From positions 124,001 to 188,000 of the forward strand of contig NZ_JAGXJW010000002.1 in assembly GCF_019091135.1 (NCBI RefSeq): DNA of 64,000 nucleotides, given 5' to 3'. The number at the start of each line of letters is the position of its first letter. The first letter of the stretch is position 1. The translations under genes were made by a program, and so were the position numbers. Below the pieces are notes generated by a model, which had not been told where the DNA came from, did no database searches, and was given only the letters and a program-made list of their open reading frames with translations. This stretch comes from Cohnella sp. GbtcB17 (lineage in GTDB: Bacteria; Bacillota; Bacilli; Paenibacillales; Paenibacillaceae). Below are positions 36,113 through 44,383 of the stretch, piece by piece.

Positions 36113-37324
36113 TCACAGCGTCATCGTCTGCCGGTAACGTTGAAGGACCGCGAAGGCGGCAGCAATCAGGATCATACCCATCACGGCGGGCGCGGCGTGT
36201 CCCAGCGATATATAAATTTGACCGCCGACGAACGGCCCGATCATCCTAGCCAGCGCCTGAATCGATTGGCTGCCGCCTTGAATCCGTCCTTGCTCGCTCG
36301 CACCTGCGGACTTGGACAGCAGCCCGTTAAATGAAGGCCCGAAGATCGAGTCGCCAAAACCGAATACGAACATGCCGGCGATTAGAAGCGGGTAAAACGA
36401 AAGCAGCGCCGAGGCTGCAATCAGTGCGTAGCCCGCCAGCTCCGCCGCCATCCCGAGGCCGGCGATCCGTTTATCGCTAAGCTTCTTCAGAAGCTTGGGC
36501 ATGATCAAGCTTTGCGAGACGATGTCCTGAACGCCTATGATCGAGAACATCAGTCCGATCAGCGCCGGCTTCCATGCGAACGTATCCATGGAAAATTGCG
36601 AAAATATGGCCTGCAGCGAACCGTTGGGAACCCAGAGCAAGAACGCTGCGACAAGCAGCCTGTTCAAATTTGGGGAGGAAAGGATGCCGGCAAGCTGCGC
36701 AAAAGGATTTAATCTGGCGGGGGCGATCTTCTTCAGTCTGTGCGGCGGGGCAAGGCTCTCCGGCATAAAGAACCATCCGAAGGCCGCATTCAGAAGCGTG
36801 ACGGCGGCTCCGAAATATAGCGGCGCGGCATAGCCGAACTTGGCGAGCAAGCCTCCCAGCGTCGGGCCGATGACGGTGCCTGCGCCGACGACCGCGCTCG
36901 CCCAACCGAAGTATTTGGTCCGCTGCTCCTGCGGGACGATATCCGCGAAATAAGCGAAAATGGTGCCGATGCTCCCCCCCGTTATCCCTTCGACGATGCG
37001 GCCGGCGAACAGCACCCACAGCGCGCCCCCGATGCCGAAGACGAAGTAACCGGCGGCGGAGCCGAGCAGGCAGAGCAGAAGCAGGGGGCGTCTGCCGTAT
37101 CTGTCGCTCAACGCGCCCAGCACGGGGGCCGCAAAAAAAACGCAGGCGGCGTAAACCGCGGTCAGCAGCGTCACCGCCGTCGCTTGCTCTCCCGGATCGC
37201 CGATATACGGCTTCACCAGGAACGGAACGACAGGCGCGACGATGCTGAAGCCGATGCCGCACAGAAATACGGACGTCAGGCCGAATAGAAGCGCCTTTCT
37301 ATCTATGGTCGACAAATGTATCAT
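36113..37324 (-). CDS. MFS drug/metabolite exporter (TetA-like 12-TM)
   Basis: 403 aa, about twelve membrane segments. Motif A of drug antiporters is plain in the loop between segments 2 and 3: GALSDRYGRRPLLLL. Motif C-like glycine-rich sequence GAGTVIGPTLGGLLAKFG follows in segment 5, which marks it as an exporter rather than an importer. The substrate cannot be read from the sequence. The ATG at 37324 has GAGGAG very close upstream. Its promoter carries two inverted repeats, and a MarR-type repressor gene lies upstream in the same direction, so it is probably induced when that repressor binds a ligand. Confidence 0.9.
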   Translation of the reverse strand: MIHLSTIDRKALLFGLTSVFLCGIGFSIVAPVVPFLVKPYIGDPGEQATAVTLLTAVYAACVFFAAPVLGALSDRYGRRPLLLLCLLGSAAGYFVFGIGGALWVLFAGRIVEGITGGSIGTIFAYFADIVPQEQRTKYFGWASAVVGAGTVIGPTLGGLLAKFGYAAPLYFGAAVTLLNAAFGWFFMPESLAPPHRLKKIAPARLNPFAQLAGILSSPNLNRLLVAAFLLWVPNGSLQAIFSQFSMDTFAWKPALIGLMFSIIGVQDIVSQSLIMPKLLKKLSDKRIAGLGMAAELAGYALIAASALLSFYPLLIAGMFVFGFGDSIFGPSFNGLLSKSAGASEQGRIQGGSQSIQALARMIGPFVGGQIYISLGHAAPAVMGMILIAAAFAVLQRYRQTMTL

Positions 37325-37343
37325 AGCTCCTCGTTTCTAATTT

Positions 37344-37359
37344 TGTTTCCTCGGAAACA
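37344..37359. promoter_or_regulatory. Operator 1 of the MFS gene (MarR-type)
   Basis: TGTTTCCTCGGAAACA has 7-bp perfect inverted arms with a 2-nt centre. It lies just downstream of the -10 box, over the expected transcript start. Confidence 0.65.
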
Positions 37360-37364
37360 TGTTA

Positions 37365-37393
37365 ATCGTAACGCGTTTTTGTTTCCTCGTCAA
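37365..37393 (-). promoter_or_regulatory. Promoter of the MFS gene
   Basis: Minus strand -35 TTGACG (37388-37393), 17-bp spacer, -10 TACGAT (37365-37370). The two inverted repeats bracket it, one over the -35 and one after the -10. Confidence 0.72.
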
Positions 37394-37399
37394 CAAAAA
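37376..37399. promoter_or_regulatory. Operator 2 of the MFS gene (MarR-type)
   Basis: TTTTTGTT and AACAAAAA are perfect 8-bp arms around an 8-nt centre overlapping the -35 box. TTTTGTTTCCTCG is shared with operator 1, the two copies being 36 bp apart. The remaining 37400-37686 shows nothing recognisable. Confidence 0.6.
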
Positions 37400-37686
37400 T
37401 GATTAGGAGTCGCCTGCACTCTTTCGGTTTGCTTGTTATCGTAGTAGCGAACGGACAGAGGAGCCCTTATTTATGTCCCTTTCGCGATTCGCGGCCCGTT
37501 CGCGGACCCAGGAGACGTTAATGCGGGATTGCCGGCCTCTTTTAGCCTCAATCCGAGTAAATAAAGTCCCTCCAGTCCGAAACGATCGAAAATGGGCCGA
37601 TTTTTACGAAATAGCGTCTGCTGAGTCCGATGCCCGTTCCCCGTGCCCCTTGCCTATGGTTAGCAAGTGAAGCCTTAAAGGCAAAC

Positions 37687-37722
37687 AAAAAGACAGCCCT
37701 TCTCTTTCGAAAAGAGCTGCCT
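37687..37722 (-). terminator. Terminator of the MarR gene
   Basis: Minus strand: GGCAG and CTGTC outer arms with the inner stem CTCTTT/AAAGAG and a small bulge, followed by TTTTTG. It lies 27 bp past the MarR stop. Confidence 0.7.
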
Positions 37723-37748
37723 GCGTATGGCGTATGGCGTCCGGCGCG

Positions 37749-38231
37749 TCAATCGTCCGTTTCGGAGGATCGCTCGACGCCCTGCTTCTCGATCTCTGCA
37801 TCCAGATGCATGCTGTACCGTTCCAGAAACCGCAGCATACTGTCGTACTGCGCCTCGGTGATGTGCTCGAATATCGCCCTGTCCCGCTCCCGGAACTCGT
37901 TATGCAGCTCCTCGTGGATTCGGCTCACGGCTTCCCCTTGCTCCGTCAGCTTAAAATAAATTTCCTTCTTGTTCTCGGGCTTCTGGTAGCTCTCGATCAG
38001 CCCCTTCTCCATGAGCTTCTTCGCGATCTTGCTGATCGCGCTTCTCGTCATGTAAAAGCGCTCCGCCAGCTTCGTCACGTTGGCATCCGCATGCTTGCCG
38101 ATGTATTCGATGCAGTGGACCTCGGAAGGCTTATATCCCTTCAGGCCGACCTCCATCTTGGACTTATTGAGCCACGTCAGCTTGTTGAACAGCTCCCTGA
38201 AGCCTTCGATGACCTGATCTTCCTTGTTCAT
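37749..38231 (-). CDS. MarR-family transcriptional repressor
   Basis: 160 aa. A winged helix-turn-helix core spans about 30-105: GYKPSEVHCIEYIGKHAD, then LAERFYMTRSAISKIAKKLM as the DNA-recognition region and the wing KPENKKEIYFKLTEQG. Helices at both ends would form the dimer. AGGAGG lies 7 bp before the ATG. The MFS gene downstream in the same direction has two inverted repeats at its promoter that fit a dimeric MarR protein. I infer that this protein represses the exporter until an effector binds. It follows the beta-mannosidase gene by 100 bp, with no terminator seen between. Confidence 0.9.
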   Translation of the reverse strand: MNKEDQVIEGFRELFNKLTWLNKSKMEVGLKGYKPSEVHCIEYIGKHADANVTKLAERFYMTRSAISKIAKKLMEKGLIESYQKPENKKEIYFKLTEQGEAVSRIHEELHNEFRERDRAIFEHITEAQYDSMLRFLERYSMHLDAEIEKQGVERSSETDD

Positions 38232-38331
38232 GGCATGTCCTCCTGCCGGTAGACGCGATAACCGTAGTATAACATTCCATGAACATCAAGCGAGACTGCG
38301 CCGCGAACTTCGCCACCTCCGCCGCCCCTCT

Positions 38332-40848
38332 TTAATGGGTGTCGTTCCAGCAAGTGACGACCGGCGTACTGTTCCATTCGATGCCCGCTTGGGTCCGGTA
38401 TGCGACTTCTTTGGTCTCGCCGGGCATCAGATCGAAATAGTTGTCTGCAAGCAGCAGCTCGTTCTCGATGGCGACCACGCGGGCATAGACGTCCGTTCGG
38501 ATAACGAGACGACCGGACGTCGCATCGTGCCGCACGCATTCGACCTCGAGCTTCGCAGGCGGGCAGACCAGCTCCTTCGGCAGAACGTCGAAGAAGATCG
38601 CGCTGTCGCCTTGATCGCCTTGTTGATCCTGCGTTTCCGGATCACCCGGCGAATCGCTCCCTGTCGACTGCGGCTCCCATATCGCCTGGACGACCGCATT
38701 GGCCGCACCTTCCGTCAGTCCCCAATCCCGCTTCACGATCGTATGAATCAGCGCTGCCTCGTTCGCCGGAATGACGGCTTCCGTTTCCCATGACGCCCCG
38801 AACGCCCCCGCTGTCGTAGCCGCGCGCACCCGGACAACGCCACGCCGCTCCGTCAGCGTATCATTCACGACCCATACGCCGAGTTCATCCCCGCGATCCT
38901 CCAGCGAGATCATGACCGGCTTGGACGCGCGCTTGGCTCCGTAATAGCCGGCCTTCGGATACCCGTAGTAATCGACCATCGACCAGCCGCTGGCGGGCCA
39001 GCAGTCGTTGTACATCCAGAAGAGGACGCCGCTCGAATCGTATTTGCGCCTTCGGTAATGCTCGATCTGCATGCGCTCGAACTCGTATTGCACGTACTCC
39101 ATCTTCTTGACCTTCTCAAGCGGATTCGCGCTCTCCCCGAACAGAGCAGCCGCCGTCTTTTCCAGCAGCCGATAGTGAGTCAGCTCGTCCTGCCCGTTGT
39201 ACGGATTGTCCTTCGTCCTGAACTCCCAGATGTCCGCCTGCTCATCCGCCACGTCCGCCATCGTCATCATCTTCAGCAGCGAGGACAGCGGCGGCGAGCC
39301 CGGGATGGCCGATTCGCTCAGAAACCGGCCGCGTCCCTCGCGGATGCGTGCCCGGTAATCGCGCATGTCGCCAAGCAGAAAGTCCACCTCGTACCAGGGC
39401 GATACGTGGCAATCTCCCGCATCCTGGCTGTTGAACGGCCGTCCGTAAATAGGCGATGTCGGGAAAAACGGACGGGAAGGGTCCAGCTCGGCACACAGCG
39501 GCGTCGTCACCTCCGCGCATACCCGCTTGCCCCAGTAGTCGTCCTCTTCGTTGTTGTTCATCGCCAGCTCGTTGTCCCCGTACCAGAGGACGAGGCTCGG
39601 ATGATTGCGCAGCCGCTTGATCGCCGAGGCGACCTCCGTCTTCATCGCCGCGATGAACCAGGGCTCGTCGTCCGGATATTCGGCGCAGGCCATCATGAAG
39701 TCCACCGACACCAGAATGCCCAGCCGATCGCATGTCCGCCAAAATTCAGGCAGCTCGTATGTGCCGCCTCCCCACACGCGCAGCATGTTCATATGGCCGT
39801 CGACCAGCAGCTGGAGCAGGTGCGCGTAGCGCTCAGCAGTCACCGCGGACGGGAACGGATCCGCCGGAACCCAGTTGCCGCCCTTGGCGAAAATGCGCTC
39901 GCCGTTCACGACGATGGTAAAGGAGCTGCCGCGTTCGTCGGGAATCTGCTCGACCTCCACGGTACGTATGCCGATCGCGTCGCTCCGGGCATCCAGCGCC
40001 TCGCCGGCGCTCGACGATAGCGAGACGGAGAACCGATACAGCGCAGGCTCGCCATAACCGGTCGGCCACCATAGCTGCGGCTGCTCGACGGTCAGCTCCC
40101 CCTTGACGACCGGCTGCGACGGGTCAATCTCGGTCTCGAGCGACCAGACGGATTCTCCGCCAGGCGCTGCGAGCTCCAAGCGGAGTGCGCCGTCCTGCGT
40201 CAGCCCCGCCGCTTCCACTTCCCAGGCCAACGTCGCGGCCTCCTCTTGGATCGCCAGCGTGCGCACCCAGCTATGGGCGATCCGGCCGGCCGGCTTCGCC
40301 TCGATATATACGGGCCGCCAGATCCCGTAGCTCACCAGCCGGTGCACCCAGTCCCAGCCGAACGTGCACTGCATCCGGCGGACGTATACGCGATCCTGGG
40401 AAAACAGCGATACGTATTTGCCCGTGTCCTTATCCTCCAGATAAGTCGGAATTGGCGTAAACCGAACCTTCAATCGGTTCACCCCGGGCTGCAGCGCATG
40501 TTCGACGGCAAAGGCATGGGGGATAAACATGTTGTCCGCCTCGCCGACCAGGCTGTCGTTCAAATAGACGGCCGCGATCGTATCCAGGCCTTCGAAGCAA
40601 AGCTGCGCGGACGCGCGGTCCCGGCCGGACGGCCATTCGAATTCCGTTTCATAGACCCATTCGCAAGCTTCCACCCATTGGCATTCGAGCGCCTGGTCGC
40701 GCCACATCGGGTCCTTGATCAGTCCGTGCCTCAGCAGATCCGTATGGACATGCCCGGGCACCGTCCCTTCAAAGGGGCCGACCGGCTGTCCGTCCGGCCT
40801 GATTCCCGTTACTATCCAGTTATCGTTCAAATCGATGCGTTCGTTCAT
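38332..40848 (-). CDS. Beta-mannosidase, GH2
   Basis: 838 aa from ATG 40848 (GGGAGC 5 bp upstream; an upstream 14-codon extension has no ribosome site). No signal peptide. The order is N-terminal sugar-binding jelly roll (1-190, with CFEGLDTIAAVYLND), immunoglobulin-like domain (195-300), and TIM barrel from 305. The acid/base is Glu427 in LWYGDNELAM and the nucleophile Glu512 in RFLSESAIPGSP. WDWVHRLVSYGIWRPV is typical of the mannosidase branch, as opposed to beta-galactosidases. A C-terminal sandwich follows. It ends the run binding protein-YesM-YesN-mannosidase and should degrade imported manno-oligosaccharides. Confidence 0.93.
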   Translation of the reverse strand: MNERIDLNDNWIVTGIRPDGQPVGPFEGTVPGHVHTDLLRHGLIKDPMWRDQALECQWVEACEWVYETEFEWPSGRDRASAQLCFEGLDTIAAVYLNDSLVGEADNMFIPHAFAVEHALQPGVNRLKVRFTPIPTYLEDKDTGKYVSLFSQDRVYVRRMQCTFGWDWVHRLVSYGIWRPVYIEAKPAGRIAHSWVRTLAIQEEAATLAWEVEAAGLTQDGALRLELAAPGGESVWSLETEIDPSQPVVKGELTVEQPQLWWPTGYGEPALYRFSVSLSSSAGEALDARSDAIGIRTVEVEQIPDERGSSFTIVVNGERIFAKGGNWVPADPFPSAVTAERYAHLLQLLVDGHMNMLRVWGGGTYELPEFWRTCDRLGILVSVDFMMACAEYPDDEPWFIAAMKTEVASAIKRLRNHPSLVLWYGDNELAMNNNEEDDYWGKRVCAEVTTPLCAELDPSRPFFPTSPIYGRPFNSQDAGDCHVSPWYEVDFLLGDMRDYRARIREGRGRFLSESAIPGSPPLSSLLKMMTMADVADEQADIWEFRTKDNPYNGQDELTHYRLLEKTAAALFGESANPLEKVKKMEYVQYEFERMQIEHYRRRKYDSSGVLFWMYNDCWPASGWSMVDYYGYPKAGYYGAKRASKPVMISLEDRGDELGVWVVNDTLTERRGVVRVRAATTAGAFGASWETEAVIPANEAALIHTIVKRDWGLTEGAANAVVQAIWEPQSTGSDSPGDPETQDQQGDQGDSAIFFDVLPKELVCPPAKLEVECVRHDATSGRLVIRTDVYARVVAIENELLLADNYFDLMPGETKEVAYRTQAGIEWNSTPVVTCWNDTH

Positions 40849-40902
40849 GTGCGGCTCCCTTGCCTGTATTCGGCGTGGCGCCGGGCGCATGCGGAACCGT
40901 CT

Positions 40903-42555
40903 TCAGCGATGAAGCTGTTCGCGATACTCCTTCGGCGTCCAGCCGGCATGCTTCTTGAACACCTTGATAAAGTAAGGCGGATTGTCGTAGCCGAGCAGCT
41001 CGGCGATCTCGTGCACCTTCTTGTTGCCTTCGGCCAGCAGTTTCTCCGCCTTTTCCATCTTCAGCCGCAGCACGTAACCGCTCAGTCCCTCGCCCGTCTC
41101 GGACTTGTACAGTCGGGACAGGTAGACGGGATGCAGGCAGACGTAGTCCGCCACCGCCTGCAGCGAGGTGTCCCCCGCCAGATTCTGTTCGACGTACTCC
41201 TGCGCCCGTCTGACGAAGTAGGCCGCCGTCTCGCCCTGCTTGCCCGCAATGTCGTCTGTCCGCACCAGATCGATGGCGCGCGCCGACCACTCCCGCAGCT
41301 GCTCGACGCTGCGCAGCAGCGCCGGCTGCAGCAGCGCGCCGAACGATTCGCCGATGACGTCCTCGAGCCGCTTGCCGTTCTTGTGGCAGATCGAGATCAA
41401 GGCGCTGCCCAGGGCAAAGACGACTTCCATGATGTGCTCCTGGGAAAAAGAGCGGTCCAGCCGTCCGATCGATAAAAAGACGGCCTCCAGCTTGTCCGCG
41501 AGCATCTCCCAGCGGCCGGCCTCCAGCAGCTGGACGAGCGTCGGCGTATCGTGCAGGCCGGTCAAGCCGTCGACCGGCGGCGCCTCGCCGAACGCCTCCG
41601 CCGAGATGAGGAACTCGCCCTCCTGCCCGAACCGCTGGCGGATCATGGCGAGCGACGCCTGATACAGCGCCGGCACGTCGCGCGGGAAGGTCCCCCTGCC
41701 GCTGATCAGCACGGACACCGTGCCCCGCAGATAAGCTTTGACGCCGCTCTGAATCTCGCTCGCCTCGCGCTCGAGCGCGCGCTGCCGCCGAGGCGGCTCG
41801 GAAGCCTGGGCGTCCGCTTCGCTGCCAGGCGATTTCTTTTCCTTGACCAGAAAAACCAAATAGCCGTGCGTATCCTTGCAAAACCACACCTCGTAGCCGT
41901 CGCGGAAAATTTCTTCGGCGATGTTGCCGATCGCATACTCCATCAAACCCAGGTCGTGACGGCTGTAGGCGAAAAAAGCTTCGTCCGGACGCAGCAGCAC
42001 GAGCCGCACCTCGTCCTCGGCCGCGAACGCAAGCTCCAGCGAGCCGAGCCGTTGCGCCAGCGCCGCCTTGGACATCGCGCCGCCTGTCAGCAGCTCGCCC
42101 AGCAGTCCGTCCCTCAGCTTGGGGAAGTTCTCTCTCAGCGCGGTCAACGCTCGCTGACGGGAGCTGATCTCCTCCCATTCCCGGTGAATCAATTCCGTCG
42201 CCTTGCGCAGGCTCGCGACGATCTCCTCGTCCTCCGCCGGCTTCAGAATATAGTCGACGGTGTCGAACTGCAGCGCCTGCCGGGCGTATTCGAAGTCGGC
42301 GTAGCCGCTCATCACGATGCACTTGATCCGCTTGCGCGCCTGCATGACGCGACGGATCAGCTCGAGCCCGGACAGGCCCGGCATCCGGATGTCCGTCACG
42401 AGGATGTCGACCGGATACGTCTCCAGCACCTCGAGCGCAGCCGGCCCCGAGTAGGCCGTATGAACCTGACTGATCCCGAGCGATTCCCACGGGATGGACT
42501 TGACCAGACTGTCTACCAAATGCGCGTGATCGTCGACCAGCAGAACCTGGAACAT
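40903..42555 (-). CDS. YesN-type response regulator (mannosidase island)
   Basis: 550 aa. The receiver domain 1-120 has the acidic DDH at 8-10, phospho-acceptor Asp55 (ILVTDIRMP) and the switch Lys in DYILKPAEDE. A long middle region has no clear domain. The AraC-type DNA-binding part is at the C-terminus (about 445-545: VEQNLAGDTSLQAVADYVCL, then ELLGYDNPPYFIKVFKKHAG). GAGGAG is contributed by the last codons of the kinase gene, and the start lies 7 bp after its stop, so the pair is translationally coupled. It likely activates the neighbouring importer genes. Confidence 0.93.
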   Translation of the reverse strand: MFQVLLVDDHAHLVDSLVKSIPWESLGISQVHTAYSGPAALEVLETYPVDILVTDIRMPGLSGLELIRRVMQARKRIKCIVMSGYADFEYARQALQFDTVDYILKPAEDEEIVASLRKATELIHREWEEISSRQRALTALRENFPKLRDGLLGELLTGGAMSKAALAQRLGSLELAFAAEDEVRLVLLRPDEAFFAYSRHDLGLMEYAIGNIAEEIFRDGYEVWFCKDTHGYLVFLVKEKKSPGSEADAQASEPPRRQRALEREASEIQSGVKAYLRGTVSVLISGRGTFPRDVPALYQASLAMIRQRFGQEGEFLISAEAFGEAPPVDGLTGLHDTPTLVQLLEAGRWEMLADKLEAVFLSIGRLDRSFSQEHIMEVVFALGSALISICHKNGKRLEDVIGESFGALLQPALLRSVEQLREWSARAIDLVRTDDIAGKQGETAAYFVRRAQEYVEQNLAGDTSLQAVADYVCLHPVYLSRLYKSETGEGLSGYVLRLKMEKAEKLLAEGNKKVHEIAELLGYDNPPYFIKVFKKHAGWTPKEYREQLHR

Positions 42556-42562
42556 GCCCGCT

Positions 42563-44296
42563 TCACTCCTCTATGCTGTCATGCCAATGCAGAATGGTCG
42601 TCAGGCCGCCTGCCGCGGAGGCTTCGAACCGCAAGCCGGACCGGTCGCCGAACTGATAGCGAAGCCGCTGATGCACGTTCCACAAGCCGCAGCCGATCTC
42701 GTCCGTGAGCGGCAGGTTGATCTTGCGGGACAAAGCGCCGCGCGCTTCCTCCGTCATTCCCGGCCCGTCGTCTTCGACGACAATCGTGTGCTCCCCGTTC
42801 GCCGAGCTGCCACGGATCACGATCGAACCCGCCTCCGCGCGCGGCTCGATGCCGTGTACGATCGCGTTCTCGACGACCGGCTGGATGAGCAGGCGCGGGA
42901 TCTGCTTGTCCAGCAGCGCATCCGGCAGCTCGATCGATACGCGCAGCCGCTTCATCTGCAGCCCTTGGATGCGCAAGTAGTTGTCGACCAGCGCCATCTC
43001 TTCCCGCACGGCGACGAGCTGATGCTCGTTGCGCGTCGTATAGCGGTAATATTTGCTGAGGCTGACGGACATGGCGATGATCGCTTCCTTCTCCTCCAGC
43101 ACGGCCATGCTCTTCATAAAGGCCAGGCAGTTGTACAGAAAATGCGAATTGATCTGCGATTGCAGCTGTTTGAGCGTCGCTTCGCGCGAGCGGAGCTGCT
43201 CGGCGTAAACTTTTCCTACGAGCAGGTCGATCTCCTCGGCCATGTCGTTGAATTTGTGGAACAGGAAGGTGAACTCATTGTCCTTCTTAACCGGTATGCG
43301 CGCGGCATAATTGCCCTTCTTCAACTGCTGCACGCCGCGGATGAGCGCCTTGATCGGTCTGCGGATGTTCTGGTACAGCACGTAGGAGATGAGCAGGCTC
43401 ACGACAAGCAGGACGGAAGCGAACAATATAAAGTAGCGCCGCGACTCGGTAATCGGGGTCAAAATATCCTGCACCGGCACATAATCGACCAGGTACCAGC
43501 CGAGCTCCTCCGACTGCATGTAGTTGACGAAATAGCCGACATGATCGATCTCGATCGTATCGTAGCCCCGGCTCTCAATCGTCCGGCCGCCCAGCTCGGC
43601 CTTCAGCCGATCGGCTATGGATGCCGAGCCGACAGGCACGATCGACGTCATCCTCGCGGGATCGAGCAGGAACGTCCCGCCCCCGCTCTGCGCTCGGTCG
43701 TTGTTATCGAGCAGCTTGACGATATTGTCCGCCGTGAAGCCGACCTCGACGATCAGCCGGGCGTTCTCCGCAAGCCCCTGCTCGCTGATCGGATCGAAGG
43801 CGTACAGGACGAACCGGTCCCGCGCCGCGTCGTACCGCCAATCCGGCACGGCCCGCTGCGCGATGTCTCCCGCATCGTAGTAGACGAGAGACGACTGACC
43901 GACCGCCTTGCCGATCTTCGGCGCGTAGATGACGACCGAGTTGGTAAACGCATTCGCAACGCTTTGCAGCATTAACTTCTGACTGATCGTCTGCACCGTT
44001 TTCAGCGCGTTGTAGTTCATGTCGTTCTCGTACAGCTCCATGTCCCGGAATTCCCTCACGGTCGGGTCGCGCAGCAGCATGTTGGCCATCATCGACAGCT
44101 GATTGACGTTGTTGTCCAACTGCCTGTACAAGTAGGTCATCCGGTCCAACTGGGATTCGCGGATATGCCGCTCCAGTACGGAGACGCTCGTTCGGTTGGA
44201 GATCATATACATGGTCAGCAGCGGCACCAGCAAAATGAGAATCAAGATGTTTACTTTCGCGAAGCTGTTCATTTTGACCATGGAGGATCGCCTCAT
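42563..44296 (-). CDS. YesM-type sensor histidine kinase (mannosidase island)
   Basis: About 577 aa. Membrane segments at about 15-33 and 288-308 flank an extracellular Cache-like sensor; a HAMP region (about 309-362) follows. The phospho-acceptor is His385 in QINSHFLYNC, where the usual Pro before His is Ser. LIQPVVENAIVHGIEPR and VVEDDGPGM are the ATP-binding motifs. The start is either ATG 44296 or, with a better spaced GAGG, ATG 44281. It follows the binding-protein gene by 87 bp and precedes the response regulator by 7 bp. Confidence 0.92.
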   Translation of the reverse strand: MRRSSMVKMNSFAKVNILILILLVPLLTMYMISNRTSVSVLERHIRESQLDRMTYLYRQLDNNVNQLSMMANMLLRDPTVREFRDMELYENDMNYNALKTVQTISQKLMLQSVANAFTNSVVIYAPKIGKAVGQSSLVYYDAGDIAQRAVPDWRYDAARDRFVLYAFDPISEQGLAENARLIVEVGFTADNIVKLLDNNDRAQSGGGTFLLDPARMTSIVPVGSASIADRLKAELGGRTIESRGYDTIEIDHVGYFVNYMQSEELGWYLVDYVPVQDILTPITESRRYFILFASVLLVVSLLISYVLYQNIRRPIKALIRGVQQLKKGNYAARIPVKKDNEFTFLFHKFNDMAEEIDLLVGKVYAEQLRSREATLKQLQSQINSHFLYNCLAFMKSMAVLEEKEAIIAMSVSLSKYYRYTTRNEHQLVAVREEMALVDNYLRIQGLQMKRLRVSIELPDALLDKQIPRLLIQPVVENAIVHGIEPRAEAGSIVIRGSSANGEHTIVVEDDGPGMTEEARGALSRKINLPLTDEIGCGLWNVHQRLRYQFGDRSGLRFEASAAGGLTTILHWHDSIEE

Positions 44297-44383
44297 CCGC
44301 GCTTTTGCTTTCTATTATGGGTGGTGCCGGAAAAACGGACAAGAGAGACGGACGATCTCTTCCGCCTCCGCTTGCCCGCCCCG

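Noticed and set aside
37473-37670. 65-codon plus-strand frame between the MFS and MarR genes
   Set aside because: No ribosome site, atypical composition, and it overlaps nothing conserved.
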